Below, piece by piece: positions 1 to 8,830 of a DNA stretch of 64,000 nt. A program made the position numbers and the translations under genes. How positions within the stretch are numbered: the first letter of the stretch is position 1; each line of letters opens with the position of its first letter. The notes under the pieces were generated by a model. That model was not told the DNA's origin and made no database searches. It was given only the letters and a program-made list of their open reading frames with translations. The DNA is from an uncultured beta proteobacterium (lineage in GTDB: Bacteria; Pseudomonadota; Gammaproteobacteria; Burkholderiales; Burkholderiaceae_C): the NCBI GenBank assembly GCA_903839085.1, contig CAIMBE010000163.1:1-64000 (forward strand), given 5' to 3'.

Positions 1-3000
1 ATTTCGCCGTTCTTGCGTTTGTTCCAGACCTCGCCCGACCAGTGGCCGCTGGCAAGCAGATCGCCCCACATGGCGACGTAGAACTCTTTGGTCTGGCGCC
101 CCGACTGCAGGATGCGCGGGTTTTGACCCAGCACCTCCTCGTGGCTGTAGCCGGTGATTCGCGTAAAAGCGGCGTTGACATCAATGATGCTGCCGTTGGA
201 ATCCGTGATCGTGACGCCCTCACGGGCATGGTTGAAGACGTTGGCGGCGAGTTGGAGCTTGGCATGGGCATTTCTGCGCTCGGTGATGTCCTGGATGAAG
301 CCCAAGACCCTGAGCGGCTTTCCCTGTGTGTCCTTCTCAAGCCGGCCGACCGAGTAGATCACCTTGGGCGATGAGCCGTCGGCGGGCTTAATCACATACT
401 CAACTTCATGCGTCATCCCATCGCTGATCCCCGCAGCCAGGATCTGCCCAACACGATCACGGTCTTCGATGCAGGCCAGAAAATCCTCCAGGGGGTAATC
501 CCGGACAACTGGCGGAAATCCGAACAAGGCGAGGCCGTGGGCCGAAGGGCGCATTGCGTTCGACGCAATGTCATAAACCCACGAACCCGTGCCGCCTATC
601 TGCTGCGACGCCGCCATCTGTGACTCGCTCAGGCGCAGCCTCTCTTCGCTGCTCCTCAGGGCTTGTTCTGCCATTCTGCGCTCAGTGATGTCTCTTGCGA
701 CGCCGAAGAAGCGCAGCGGCCTGCCTTCTGCATCGAACTCGGTCTCCATGAAGGTCTCGGTCCAGCGCTGCTCGCCATCAGGCCGAACCAGGCAGTAAAC
801 GATATCCTTGATGGTCTGGCCTGGCCTGAGTTCAAGCATCCGTCTCATGCAGTCAGCGTGGTAAGCACGGAAGTCTTCGCGAATCCACGACGTGAATGTG
901 TCGTAGTTCAATTCGACAGAGTGGGGCTCCCGGCCAAAAATTCGCCACAGTTCGTTCGACCACTCGATGGCAGCGCCAGCCACTTCATATGACCAGTTGC
1001 CCACGTTCGCAATCGCTTCCGCCCGAGCCAGGCGACCTTGGCTTTCTTGAAGGGCTTGTTCTGCCAGTTTGCGCTGTGTGATGTCCCGCATGATGGTGGA
1101 CAGGAGTTCCGGGTTTCCATGTTCATCGCGGTGGACCATTAACACCTGAGAGACGGGCGTCTCATGGCCGTCCCTGTGCAGCAAGGCGGTTTCGCCATGC
1201 CAGAACCCTTGCTTGAGCACAGCAGGAATGCCTTCCTCCATCACCAATCGCGTTGCCCACTGCGGGTGCATATCCTTGATTTCCAGCGCAGACAAGTCAA
1301 CGTCCTCAGCAAGCCCGACCAGCCTTGCACCGGCCCGGTTCATGTACTTGAGATGAGCCTGCATATTCGATGTGGCAATGAAATCCGGGGCATCTTCAAT
1401 GATTGCCAGCAGGCGTTTGCGTTCCCTCTCTGCCCTCTTGCGCTCGGTGATGTCCTGGATGAATCCATAGATTCTTCGGTGCTCCAGATCCGCTCTTCCG
1501 ATGGCGTGAACGTCGCGCCGATTGCCTTTGGCGGTGATGATTGCCGATTCGATATCAAAAGGTTGGCCATGGTCAACCGCCCGGCGCACCGCTTCCTGCA
1601 CAAGCGCCCTGCAGTCAGGGGCATAGAAATTGATGCCCTTCTCAACCGTCGGACCAAGGTCGGAATCGACTTCATGGATGCGGTAAACCTCCTCTGTCCA
1701 GGTCTGTTTTTCGCTATCGATATCAAACGCCCAGCCACCCACTTTTCCGATTCTTTCGGTCTCGGCGAGAAGATTGCGGCTTTGCAGCAGCGCGTGCTCG
1801 GCCCGCCGGGCTGCCACCACATCCCAGGCGATGTCGGCAAGCCGGGACACCGTCTCAACATCGCTCTGGTCGTAATTCGCGGGCTTGTTGCCGACTCCCA
1901 GAATCCCCACAATGAGCTCGCCGCGCAGAATCGGCACCACCAGTTCCCGCCTGACCGGCGCATGGCCCGCGGGCAGTCCCTTGCGGTGCGCCAGGCTGGG
2001 GTAGTCGTTGTGGATGACAGGACGGCGTTCGTGAATGCAATCGACCCAGACGCCGGCCTGATCCACCGAGTAGTGTTGCATCTTGCCATCGGCGGTACAC
2101 ATTTCCCGCAGCGTGCGTGTAGACCAGTCCTGCAGCCACAGCGTCTTTTGATCGGCCTCCAGGAAGTGAAAAAAGCCGATCTCGCTCCCGGTCAGAAGTT
2201 CGGCCTCGTCCAGTGTCTGGGTGAGCAGTTCCTCCAGGGAATGACCCAGTCCGTATTGCCTCAGGCGCAGGCTGGCCTGCAGGAACGCTTCGGCCTTCTT
2301 GCGCTCGGTGATGTTGTTCATCACAGACTGAACGGCGGGCTTTCCGTCGTAGGAAATCACCGCTCCCTGGACCTCAAGATCCATAATGACGCCATCGAGC
2401 TTGAGGGCTTTCAACTCAAACAGGCGAGCGTCGCCGCCATGTTCGGAAAGATACTTTATGCGCTCCAATATGATCTGACGAAAGTCAGGGTGAACCCATT
2501 CAAGTATCGGTGCGCCCAGAAGTTCATCCGCAGAACCTGCCCCAAACATTTTCATGGCTGCGGGATTGACATATAGCACTTTGCCGTCGCGGTGGACGAC
2601 AAGCGCCTGCGGCGTCAACTCGACCAAGGAGCGGTAGCGCTCCTCGCTTTCACGCAGGGCGTCTTCTCTTGCTTTCAACCTCTCCGTCAGGCGGTTAAAT
2701 TCGACGACAAGTTCGCCGATTTCGTCCTCAGAGGTGATGGGCAGGGGTTGTGTGGCCATCTCCATCTGCGACTGGGCGGCCAGCATCTTCGCGGTAGCAA
2801 GAATCGGTGCAATTTGACGCTTCAACCACCACCAAGTCAGCGAACCCGCAAGTATCGTCAGCAACATCGTCGCCACGACGACACGATGCTGCATATCGTA
2901 AATCGGCGCAAAGGCTTCCGCGGTAGGAATTGTTGCGACCACCCCCCAACCTGCCACTGGAACGGCCATTCTTGAGGCAAGCACATCGACCGCCTGAAAG

Positions 3001-3755
3001 TTCCTATAGACGACCGTGCCATTGACCCCCCCGACGAAGCGGTCAACTTCCGGGTTGACGCCAGGGGCAGGTAAGTTGGTCAGTATTCGACTCTTGTCGG
3101 TAGCAGTGACAATCAGTCGATTCTTGTTCTCGACAAGAAGATAGCCTCCGGTCTTGCCATACGTCGCGTTCGTAATTTTGTCCAGAAAATTGGGCAGACC
3201 CAGATTGATGGTGCTGACCAAGGTACCGACCACCTCGCCCTGACCATCAAGAACGGGAACCACCATGGCGAAAACTGGAGCCTTGAGCGTCTTGCCCATG
3301 TAAGCGCTTCCAATGACTGCTTTGCCTTGCCTGAGCGGCACGCTGATGGACTCCCTGTCCATGTAATTGGTGCCAACCCGACCCGCCACTACCGGGAAAT
3401 CCGCTATGGCCGTGCCATCGAGTCCGGTGATGAAGGTGCCGCCATTAAAGAGTGGGAGGAGACCCGCTTGCTCCTCAAGAAACGCCTTTGCGCTTGCACC
3501 GCTTGCCAGGACGGTCGGACTCATGCGACCCGCAACGCTTTTCAACACTTTCAACCTGTCCTCAAGCGCCTGATTGACCTCCGCGGCCACAATGGAAACA
3601 GTTGAGAACTGTTGTTCGCCCATCACCCGTTGCATATCCCTGCGCAACGTGCTGCTGACGTACGCCGCCAGCGACCAGATACTGATCATGAAGATGGCCA
3701 GAGTGAAGAGGGTTACCCTGGTTTTGATCGAGTTCCACCAAACAATATCGTTCAT
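1..3755 (-). CDS. Membrane multi-PAS/GAF sensor protein (3' end outside window)
   Basis: An open frame runs leftward from the ATG at 3755 to the window edge, giving 1251 residues with no stop. An AAGGAG box (complement of 3761-3766) sits 5 nt before the start. Order: membrane segment about 10-31, periplasmic Cache-like sensor 32-285, second membrane segment about 290-310, HAMP about 310-360, PAS about 368-480, GAF about 490-650, then PAS units about 655-770, 775-890, 895-1025, 1030-1160 and from 1160. Each PAS ends in the usual D-I-T-E/Q-R linker, which makes short internal DNA repeats (for example 278-301 and 1441-1464). The last visible residues (GEVWNKRKNGEI) are typical of the PAS that precedes GGDEF-EAL output modules, so a cyclic-di-GMP enzyme is a reasonable inference. 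A histidine kinase cannot be excluded. Confidence 0.9.
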   Translation of the reverse strand, partial: MNDIVWWNSIKTRVTLFTLAIFMISIWSLAAYVSSTLRRDMQRVMGEQQFSTVSIVAAEVNQALEDRLKVLKSVAGRMSPTVLASGASAKAFLEEQAGLLPLFNGGTFITGLDGTAIADFPVVAGRVGTNYMDRESISVPLRQGKAVIGSAYMGKTLKAPVFAMVVPVLDGQGEVVGTLVSTINLGLPNFLDKITNATYGKTGGYLLVENKNRLIVTATDKSRILTNLPAPGVNPEVDRFVGGVNGTVVYRNFQAVDVLASRMAVPVAGWGVVATIPTAEAFAPIYDMQHRVVVATMLLTILAGSLTWWWLKRQIAPILATAKMLAAQSQMEMATQPLPITSEDEIGELVVEFNRLTERLKAREDALRESEERYRSLVELTPQALVVHRDGKVLYVNPAAMKMFGAGSADELLGAPILEWVHPDFRQIILERIKYLSEHGGDARLFELKALKLDGVIMDLEVQGAVISYDGKPAVQSVMNNITERKKAEAFLQASLRLRQYGLGHSLEELLTQTLDEAELLTGSEIGFFHFLEADQKTLWLQDWSTRTLREMCTADGKMQHYSVDQAGVWVDCIHERRPVIHNDYPSLAHRKGLPAGHAPVRRELVVPILRGELIVGILGVGNKPANYDQSDVETVSRLADIAWDVVAARRAEHALLQSRNLLAETERIGKVGGWAFDIDSEKQTWTEEVYRIHEVDSDLGPTVEKGINFYAPDCRALVQEAVRRAVDHGQPFDIESAIITAKGNRRDVHAIGRADLEHRRIYGFIQDITERKRAERERKRLLAIIEDAPDFIATSNMQAHLKYMNRAGARLVGLAEDVDLSALEIKDMHPQWATRLVMEEGIPAVLKQGFWHGETALLHRDGHETPVSQVLMVHRDEHGNPELLSTIMRDITQRKLAEQALQESQGRLARAEAIANVGNWSYEVAGAAIEWSNELWRIFGREPHSVELNYDTFTSWIREDFRAYHADCMRRMLELRPGQTIKDIVYCLVRPDGEQRWTETFMETEFDAEGRPLRFFGVARDITERRMAEQALRSSEERLRLSESQMAASQQIGGTGSWVYDIASNAMRPSAHGLALFGFPPVVRDYPLEDFLACIEDRDRVGQILAAGISDGMTHEVEYVIKPADGSSPKVIYSVGRLEKDTQGKPLRVLGFIQDITERRNAHAKLQLAANVFNHAREGVTITDSNGSIIDVNAAFTRITGYSHEEVLGQNPRILQSGRQTKEFYVAMWGDLLASGHWSGEVWNKRKNGE

Positions 3756-4045
3756 GCGAACTCCTTGTGCCAGGCCCCAGAGCGAACCATGCTTGAAGGT
3801 GCCCCCGAAATCGTGCTTGCGTTGCCGGGTCGTCTTTGAAAGCGTGACCTTACTGATTATTCTGGTGCGATTCAATCAAATTGTCACTTGCAGGCATGGC
3901 TTTTGAATTGACGAAATAGACTCCTGATTGCCATCTATTCACCCATTGGCCGTTCAGTCAGAGCGCCATTTAGTTCTCAAGGATCAAGAACTGTCAGTTC
4001 AACTTGAAAGACTGCAAAGGCTGCGATCCGGCGCGACAACTTTCT
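3756..4045. other. Intergenic region with no gene seen
   Basis: This stretch separates the sensor gene, which reads leftward from 3755, from a gene remnant ending at 4046. It is less GC-rich than its surroundings. Apart from the sensor's ribosome binding site at 3761-3766 I see no convincing coding frame, hairpin terminator or RNA gene. The sensor promoter should lie here. Confidence 0.5.
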
Positions 4046-4316
4046 CTAGCGCTGGGCTCCCGAAATCACCTGAGGCTCTCCAACTCGCAGGTCGTGATAG
4101 CGCGATCCAAACGTCTTGCGAAAAGCCTCGATCACTTCGTCGCTGCTGTCGTGTGGACTGAGCGACACCCACTTCGGACCCTTGGCAGCGAGCATGTCGA
4201 TTTCACGCTGCACATCTTCGGCGCTCGGCCCGCTGTCGGGGCCGTGGGTCGCCCAACGATTGGGTTGCCAGAATACGGGCGTCGGCGACCCATGGAAGCC
4301 GACACATCGCCGGGGT
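4046..4316 (-). pseudogene. C-terminal remnant, possibly of an MBL-fold hydrolase
   Basis: About 90 codons are open on the minus strand directly after the stop of the beta subunit gene and end at TAG 4046-4048. The translated text (NRWATHGPDSGPS, then WVSLSPHDSSDEVIEAF, then YHDLRVGEP) reads like the conserved end of a larger enzyme. It resembles, from memory, the tail of MBL-fold metallohydrolases. There is no start codon or ribosome binding site of its own: the frame only opens inside the neighbouring gene, and no N-terminal metal-binding HxHxDH motif is present. I read it as the surviving 3' end of a deleted gene, perhaps lost when the oxidoreductase genes arrived. The family is a guess. 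Confidence 0.35.
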
Positions 4317-4886
4317 CTACAACTTGAGGGCGCGACCGCGTTCCAGAGCCTCAAGATTGACGCTGCGCTGGGCCGCGCCGCTCAGAGCGTCGGTGGCCTC
4401 GCGGACCTCGGCATAAGTGAAGAGGAAGTCTGACTGGCTCGAAGCAAAGCCGAGCAGCACCAGGTTGGCCATCATCGGGCTGTGCATCCGCAGCGCCACG
4501 GCGTCGGCATCGCAGGTGCGAACGGTGACCTGCATCTCGCTCAGCAGGTCACGCACCCGCTGGTCGGGAAAGGCCTGTCCGTCCGGGGCGTTGACCACGC
4601 ACAGCGCGCCCCGGCCGTTTTGTCTTGAACGCAGATAGGGCAGGGCGCGGTGAGATTCCATGGTGTCGAGTCCGAGCAGCAGGTCGGCGTCGCCTTCGCG
4701 AACCATGGGACTGCTGAACTGACCGATCTTCAGATGGGTCATGACCGAGCCGCCGCGCTGGGCCATGCCGAAGGTCTGCGATCCCAGCACCGCCACCTCT
4801 TTGCGCCGCGCCATTTCGATAAAGACCTTGGTCGTGAAAAGAACCCCCTGGCCGCCGACCCCGGCGATGATTGCCTGCGCTCTCAT
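4317..4886 (-). CDS. iorB: Indolepyruvate:ferredoxin oxidoreductase beta (gamma-domain) subunit
   Basis: A 189-residue protein begins MRAQAIIAGVGGQG, the nucleotide-loop-like start typical of the gamma domain of 2-oxoacid:ferredoxin oxidoreductases, followed by the family's FGMAQRGGSV segment. IorB partners the TPP-containing alpha subunit in CoA-dependent oxidative decarboxylation of aryl pyruvates. The ATG at 4886 overlaps the upstream alpha-subunit stop by 4 nt (ATGA), so the two are translationally coupled and should be made in equal amounts. The length is normal for the family. An upstream in-frame ATG near 4961 lies inside the ferredoxin domain of the preceding gene and was rejected. 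Confidence 0.9.
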   Translation of the reverse strand: MRAQAIIAGVGGQGVLFTTKVFIEMARRKEVAVLGSQTFGMAQRGGSVMTHLKIGQFSSPMVREGDADLLLGLDTMESHRALPYLRSRQNGRGALCVVNAPDGQAFPDQRVRDLLSEMQVTVRTCDADAVALRMHSPMMANLVLLGFASSQSDFLFTYAEVREATDALSGAAQRSVNLEALERGRALKL

Positions 4887-7800
4887 GCGTGGGCCTGCTG
4901 CTTCGGGATCGAGAGCGGCTGGATCGCTCCCTGCGCGCAAACCTGGATGCAGATGCCGCAATCGATGCAGGTGCGCCGGTCAATGTCGACCAGGCCATCG
5001 GGGCCGCGCTGGAGCGAGGGGCACTCGAACCAGGTGGTGCAATAGCCGCAGGCAATGCAGACGCCGGTGGGCGGCATGCTGATCGCGCCCCGCGGGCACT
5101 GCGCCTCGCAAACGCGGCAGGCGGTGCACTTGCCGGCGTCGATCTGGTAGCTGCCCGCGACCAGCGTGATGGCGGCGCTGGGACAGACATGGACGCAGAT
5201 GTCGCAGTGCGTGCAGACACCGCAGTGAAAGCAGCGCTCGCGGGCCTCGGCGCTGGCGGCCTCGCCGCCCAGGCCGAGATTGACTTCGTCGAAGTTCCAG
5301 ATTGAATCGGCCGGCGCGCGATGGGGCGCCTGGGCGCGTTCGGTCTTGCTGAAGAACTGCAGCTTGATGTCCTGCGCTGCCGTGACCGGCAGGGCCTGCT
5401 GCGCGCGCGCCGAGCCGCCGCTTGCCAGCTTCGCGCAGGCGATGCCCGGGCCGGCTGCCAGTTGCAGGGCCGGCGCATCAACCGTTGCGCCGCCAAGGCG
5501 CTCATGGATCCCCAGGGCGGCCCGCTTGCCGGCGTTGACGGCGCCCACCACGGTGCCCACGCCGCTGCTGGCGGCGTCGCCGCCGGCAAAAATGCGCGGC
5601 TGCGCGGTGCGTCCCCACGGGTCGACCTGGAGCCGGCCGTTGAGCGCCAAACCGGGCTCGCCGAGGTAGGCCAGGTCGGCGTCACCGCCGATGCACACCA
5701 GCACGCTCTCGGCCTCATTGGTTTCGCTGTGGAAGGGCGGCGAATCTGGCGGCAGCTCCGGCGTGGCCAGCGCAAGGTCGCGCAGCAGCAGCTTGAGGCG
5801 ATGGGTCTCGCCGGGCTCGAAACTGACCGGCACCAGCGCATGATGAAACACGATGCCTTCCTCGCGCGCCGCACTCACCTCTTCGGGTATCGCCAGCAGC
5901 ACGTCGTAGTAGACGTCCACCACGGCGCCCTGGCGCCGCGCGCTGCGTGCGGCGTCGATGGCGGTGTTGCCGCCGCCGATCACGGCGACGCGCGCGCCCA
6001 GCACGGGCGACTCTTCGGCACGCAGCCGGTACAGGTAGTCGAGCCCGCTGAGCACCCCGGCCCGGTCTTCGCCGGCAATCTTGAGACGCCTTTGTTGCCA
6101 GGCGCCGGTGGCCAGACAGACAGCGTCAAAGCGCTCGAGTTCGGACCAGGCCAAATCCGCGCCCAGACGAACACCGGTGTGCACGGTGATGCCGAGCGAC
6201 TTGAATACCTCGAGTTCCCGCTGCAGCACGCTGGTCGGCAGCCGGTATTGGGTGATGGCCCAGCGCAGCATGCCGCCGATCTCGGGCAGCGACTCGAAGA
6301 TCTCGACAGCGTAGCCCAGGCGCGCCAGCTGGTATGCGGCGGTCAGGCCGCAAGGACCGCCTCCGACCACAGCCACGGTCTTGCCCAGTGCCTGCCCCCG
6401 GCTGGCAAAGGCGGCGGCCGAGCGGCCGCGGTCACCGGCCATGCGCTCGATGGCGTTGATGGACAGCGCGCCGTCATGGACGCCCCGGTTGCAACTGCTC
6501 TCGCACGGATGCGGACAGACGCGGCCCAGCGTGGACGGAAACGGATGCTCCTGGTAGAGCATGTTGGCGGCGTCGACCCATTGCTCCTGCGCCGCCAGCG
6601 TCATCAGCCGCTCGATGTCGTTGCCGGCCGGACAGGCTTCGGAACAGGGCGACAAGCGGTCCTGATGGCGCGGCATCCACGGCGCATCCAGCGCCGCCAC
6701 GGTCCCCGCCGAGCGCGGGCGCGGCCCATGGCGCACCTCCACCGCAAGGGTCACCTTGCCCGGACCCAGGCCTTTGAGCTGGGCGACGCAGGCGTAGCGG
6801 GCCAGCACGACGGCGACGCCGCCCTGCTCGGCGCGGCTGTGCGCCAGCGCGTCCAGCAGCACGCGATGAAAGCTGGCCAGATCGTGCGGGTCGGCGTGCA
6901 CCAGGTAGTTGATGCCGCAGCCCCGGATCAGGGTCTCGAGCTGGACAATGCCCCCGCTGTGGCCATCGGCGGTCTGGCCGGACTCGGGAGTCGGCTGCAT
7001 GCCGGTCATGCCGGTGGTGCCGTTGTCGAGCACCAGCAGGACAAAGCGGGCGCCGTTGTAGACCGCGTTTTCAAGCCCCGCGGCCCCGGAATGAAAGAAG
7101 GTGCCGTCGCCGATGGTGGCGAAGATCGGCGGCGATTTGCCGTCCTGGGCGTAGGCGTGATAGAAGCCCGATGCCATTGAGATCGAGGCCCCCATGTCGT
7201 GCACGGTGTCAACCGCACCCTGGTTCAGCCCCAGCGTGTAGCAGCCGATGTCGCCCGGGAAGAGGGCGTCCGGAAAGGCGCGCCGCAGGGAGTAAAACGT
7301 GGCGCGGTGGCCGCACCCGGGGCAGAAGGTCGGACGACGCACCGGCAATTCCAGCGTCGCCACCGCCTGCAGCATGCGGTTGGCGGCGCGCTCCTGGGCG
7401 ACCAGCCCCGCCTCGCGGGCGGCCGCGACCAGATGCTTTTCGATGACGCCGGGGGTCAGTTCGCCGTGCGACGGAACGTGCCCGCTCAGGCGCCCCCAGA
7501 CCGGCATCGGCAGCCTGATCTGGAGTTCGACCGCGGCGTCGGTTTCCTCAAACACGATGAGCCGCTCGCAGCGGCTGGCAAAATCCTCAAGCAAGGCCCT
7601 TGGGAGCGGGTAGACGGTGGCGATTTTCAGGATCGGACACTGATCCGCCAGCCCGAGCGATGGCAAGAGATCATTCAGATAGGCGTAGCTGACGCCGGCC
7701 GCAACCAGGCCCAGCGGCGAGCGTTGCTGCCCTGATCCCGGCGGGAAGAAGGCGTGGTTGCCGGGCCAACTTTCGAACTCTTTTTCAATCGCCACCAGCT

Positions 7801-8446
7801 TCTCGTTGAGCTGCTTGTGCAACTGCAGTCTGGCGCGCGGCGTGGCCGCCCAGCGCTGTGGATTTTTCTCAAAATCGGCGCTTCGAACCGCGGCCTGCAG
7901 AGGCCCGCACTCGATCGATTGCTCGGAGTGGCAGACGCGCACGGTGGGTCGCAGCAGGACCGGGATCTGATGGCGTTCGGACAGTTCGAAGGCGAGCGCC
8001 ACCAGGTCCTTGGCTTCCCTGGGCGTGCTGGGGTCAAGCGCGGGGATTTTGGAGAACAGCGAAAACAGCCGCGAGTCCTGCTCGGTTTGCGAGGAGTGCA
8101 GGCCGGGGTCATCGGCGACGATCAGGATCAGGCCGCCCACGACGCCGATATAGGCGGAGGAAAGCGCCGCATCGGCCGCCACGTTGAGTCCGACCTGCTT
8201 CATGGCGACGGCAGCGCGCTTGCCGGCGTAGGCGGCGGCCAGCGCGGTCTCGAGGGCGACCTTCTCATTGGTCGACCACTCAACGTAAACCTTGACGTCG
8301 AGTTCATTCCTGAAGGCGACCACGGCCGGCAGGATTTCGGAACTGGGCGTGCCCGGATAGGCGCTCATGAACTGGCAGCCCGATTCCACCAGCCCCCTGG
8401 CCATGGCCTCGTTGCCCAGCATCACGCGCTGATCGGCGGCATTCAT
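4883..8446 (-). CDS. iorA: Indolepyruvate oxidoreductase alpha subunit fused to GltD-like flavoprotein and ferredoxin domains
   Basis: The 1187-residue protein has three parts. Residues about 1-570 are the TPP enzyme: pyrimidine domain with the YPGTPSSEILP motif, CPGCGHR near 375, and the TPP motif GDGTFFHSG near 447. Residues about 585-1050 resemble the small subunit of glutamate synthase: Rossmann motif VAVVGGGPCG near 687 and a second, AVIGGGN, near 816 for NAD(P)H. From about 1069 the C-terminus carries four cysteine-rich clusters (CFHCGVCTHC, CTACRVC, CIACGYC, CIDCGIC) for [4Fe-4S] centres. Classical IorA has only the first and last parts. The insertion suggests that electrons from arylpyruvate oxidation pass through Fe-S centres to FAD and NAD(P)+, or the reverse. 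The start at 8446 lies just inside a 17-codon leader frame. A longer open frame upstream is antisense to the xylanase gene. Confidence 0.88.
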   Translation of the reverse strand: MNAADQRVMLGNEAMARGLVESGCQFMSAYPGTPSSEILPAVVAFRNELDVKVYVEWSTNEKVALETALAAAYAGKRAAVAMKQVGLNVAADAALSSAYIGVVGGLILIVADDPGLHSSQTEQDSRLFSLFSKIPALDPSTPREAKDLVALAFELSERHQIPVLLRPTVRVCHSEQSIECGPLQAAVRSADFEKNPQRWAATPRARLQLHKQLNEKLVAIEKEFESWPGNHAFFPPGSGQQRSPLGLVAAGVSYAYLNDLLPSLGLADQCPILKIATVYPLPRALLEDFASRCERLIVFEETDAAVELQIRLPMPVWGRLSGHVPSHGELTPGVIEKHLVAAAREAGLVAQERAANRMLQAVATLELPVRRPTFCPGCGHRATFYSLRRAFPDALFPGDIGCYTLGLNQGAVDTVHDMGASISMASGFYHAYAQDGKSPPIFATIGDGTFFHSGAAGLENAVYNGARFVLLVLDNGTTGMTGMQPTPESGQTADGHSGGIVQLETLIRGCGINYLVHADPHDLASFHRVLLDALAHSRAEQGGVAVVLARYACVAQLKGLGPGKVTLAVEVRHGPRPRSAGTVAALDAPWMPRHQDRLSPCSEACPAGNDIERLMTLAAQEQWVDAANMLYQEHPFPSTLGRVCPHPCESSCNRGVHDGALSINAIERMAGDRGRSAAAFASRGQALGKTVAVVGGGPCGLTAAYQLARLGYAVEIFESLPEIGGMLRWAITQYRLPTSVLQRELEVFKSLGITVHTGVRLGADLAWSELERFDAVCLATGAWQQRRLKIAGEDRAGVLSGLDYLYRLRAEESPVLGARVAVIGGGNTAIDAARSARRQGAVVDVYYDVLLAIPEEVSAAREEGIVFHHALVPVSFEPGETHRLKLLLRDLALATPELPPDSPPFHSETNEAESVLVCIGGDADLAYLGEPGLALNGRLQVDPWGRTAQPRIFAGGDAASSGVGTVVGAVNAGKRAALGIHERLGGATVDAPALQLAAGPGIACAKLASGGSARAQQALPVTAAQDIKLQFFSKTERAQAPHRAPADSIWNFDEVNLGLGGEAASAEARERCFHCGVCTHCDICVHVCPSAAITLVAGSYQIDAGKCTACRVCEAQCPRGAISMPPTGVCIACGYCTTWFECPSLQRGPDGLVDIDRRTCIDCGICIQVCAQGAIQPLSIPKQQAHA

Positions 8447-8496
8447 CGTCCGGCCATCACGTTGTCGATATCGGAACGTGGCTGCTGCGTGGTCAT
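8443..8496 (-). other. Possible 17-codon leader frame before iorA
   Basis: An ATG at 8496 has a GGAG-containing ribosome binding site a few bases upstream and opens a 17-residue frame, MTTQQPRSDIDNVMAGR. Its TGA overlaps the iorA ATG as ATGA. The iorA start itself has no good binding site, so ribosomes may load at 8496 and reinitiate. Alternatively, a one-base frameshift (real or a sequencing error) separates a longer N-terminus from iorA. Such overlaps also arise by chance. Confidence 0.3.
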
Positions 8497-8830
8497 CGTT
8501 GCATCTCCGTCTATTCGAATGAAAGAAGGGCGAAGATAAGTCAGTTTTCGGGCGCGTGGTGTCGGTTATTTGCGACACACTTGAAATTTCACACGGACAC
8601 AGGGACGCGGCGAGTGCGGCTCGGGCCGACAGCATCGTGCCGGGCAAATGCCACCGGTTGGCCGCGATGCATCTGTGCAGTGGCGTCGCTGCTGCGAAGC
8701 GACTTTGCATGGTATGCATGGATTGAATTGTCTGCCCTTGTTTAGCACAATGCGTTGAGGAAACCAGGGCAGTCAGCACAGGTTGGCCGGGTGCGGGAGG
8801 TGAGGAAAGTCGTTGCAATGGGAGATCCGA
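8497..8830. other. Divergent intergenic region between iorA and xylanase
   Basis: This 334-nt gap separates two divergent genes and should hold both promoters. Two inverted repeats stand out. GTGTCG (8559-8564) pairs with CGACAC (8573-8578) across 8 nt. TGCAT-GGT-ATGCA occupies 8706-8718. Either could be a regulator binding site. I see no coding frame, RNA gene or rho-independent terminator. Confidence 0.4.

Noticed and set aside
278-1464. 24-base repeats resembling mobile or CRISPR-like repeats
   Set aside because: Copies are in frame and encode the conserved linker at PAS domain ends; spacing follows the protein domains.
5321-7180. 619-codon open frame on the plus strand
   Set aside because: It lies antisense to the iorA flavin and TPP domains, and its translation is Arg/Gly/Ala/His-rich without motifs. 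It is a GC-bias shadow, as are the frames at 1164-2576 (+) and 4549-5874 (-).
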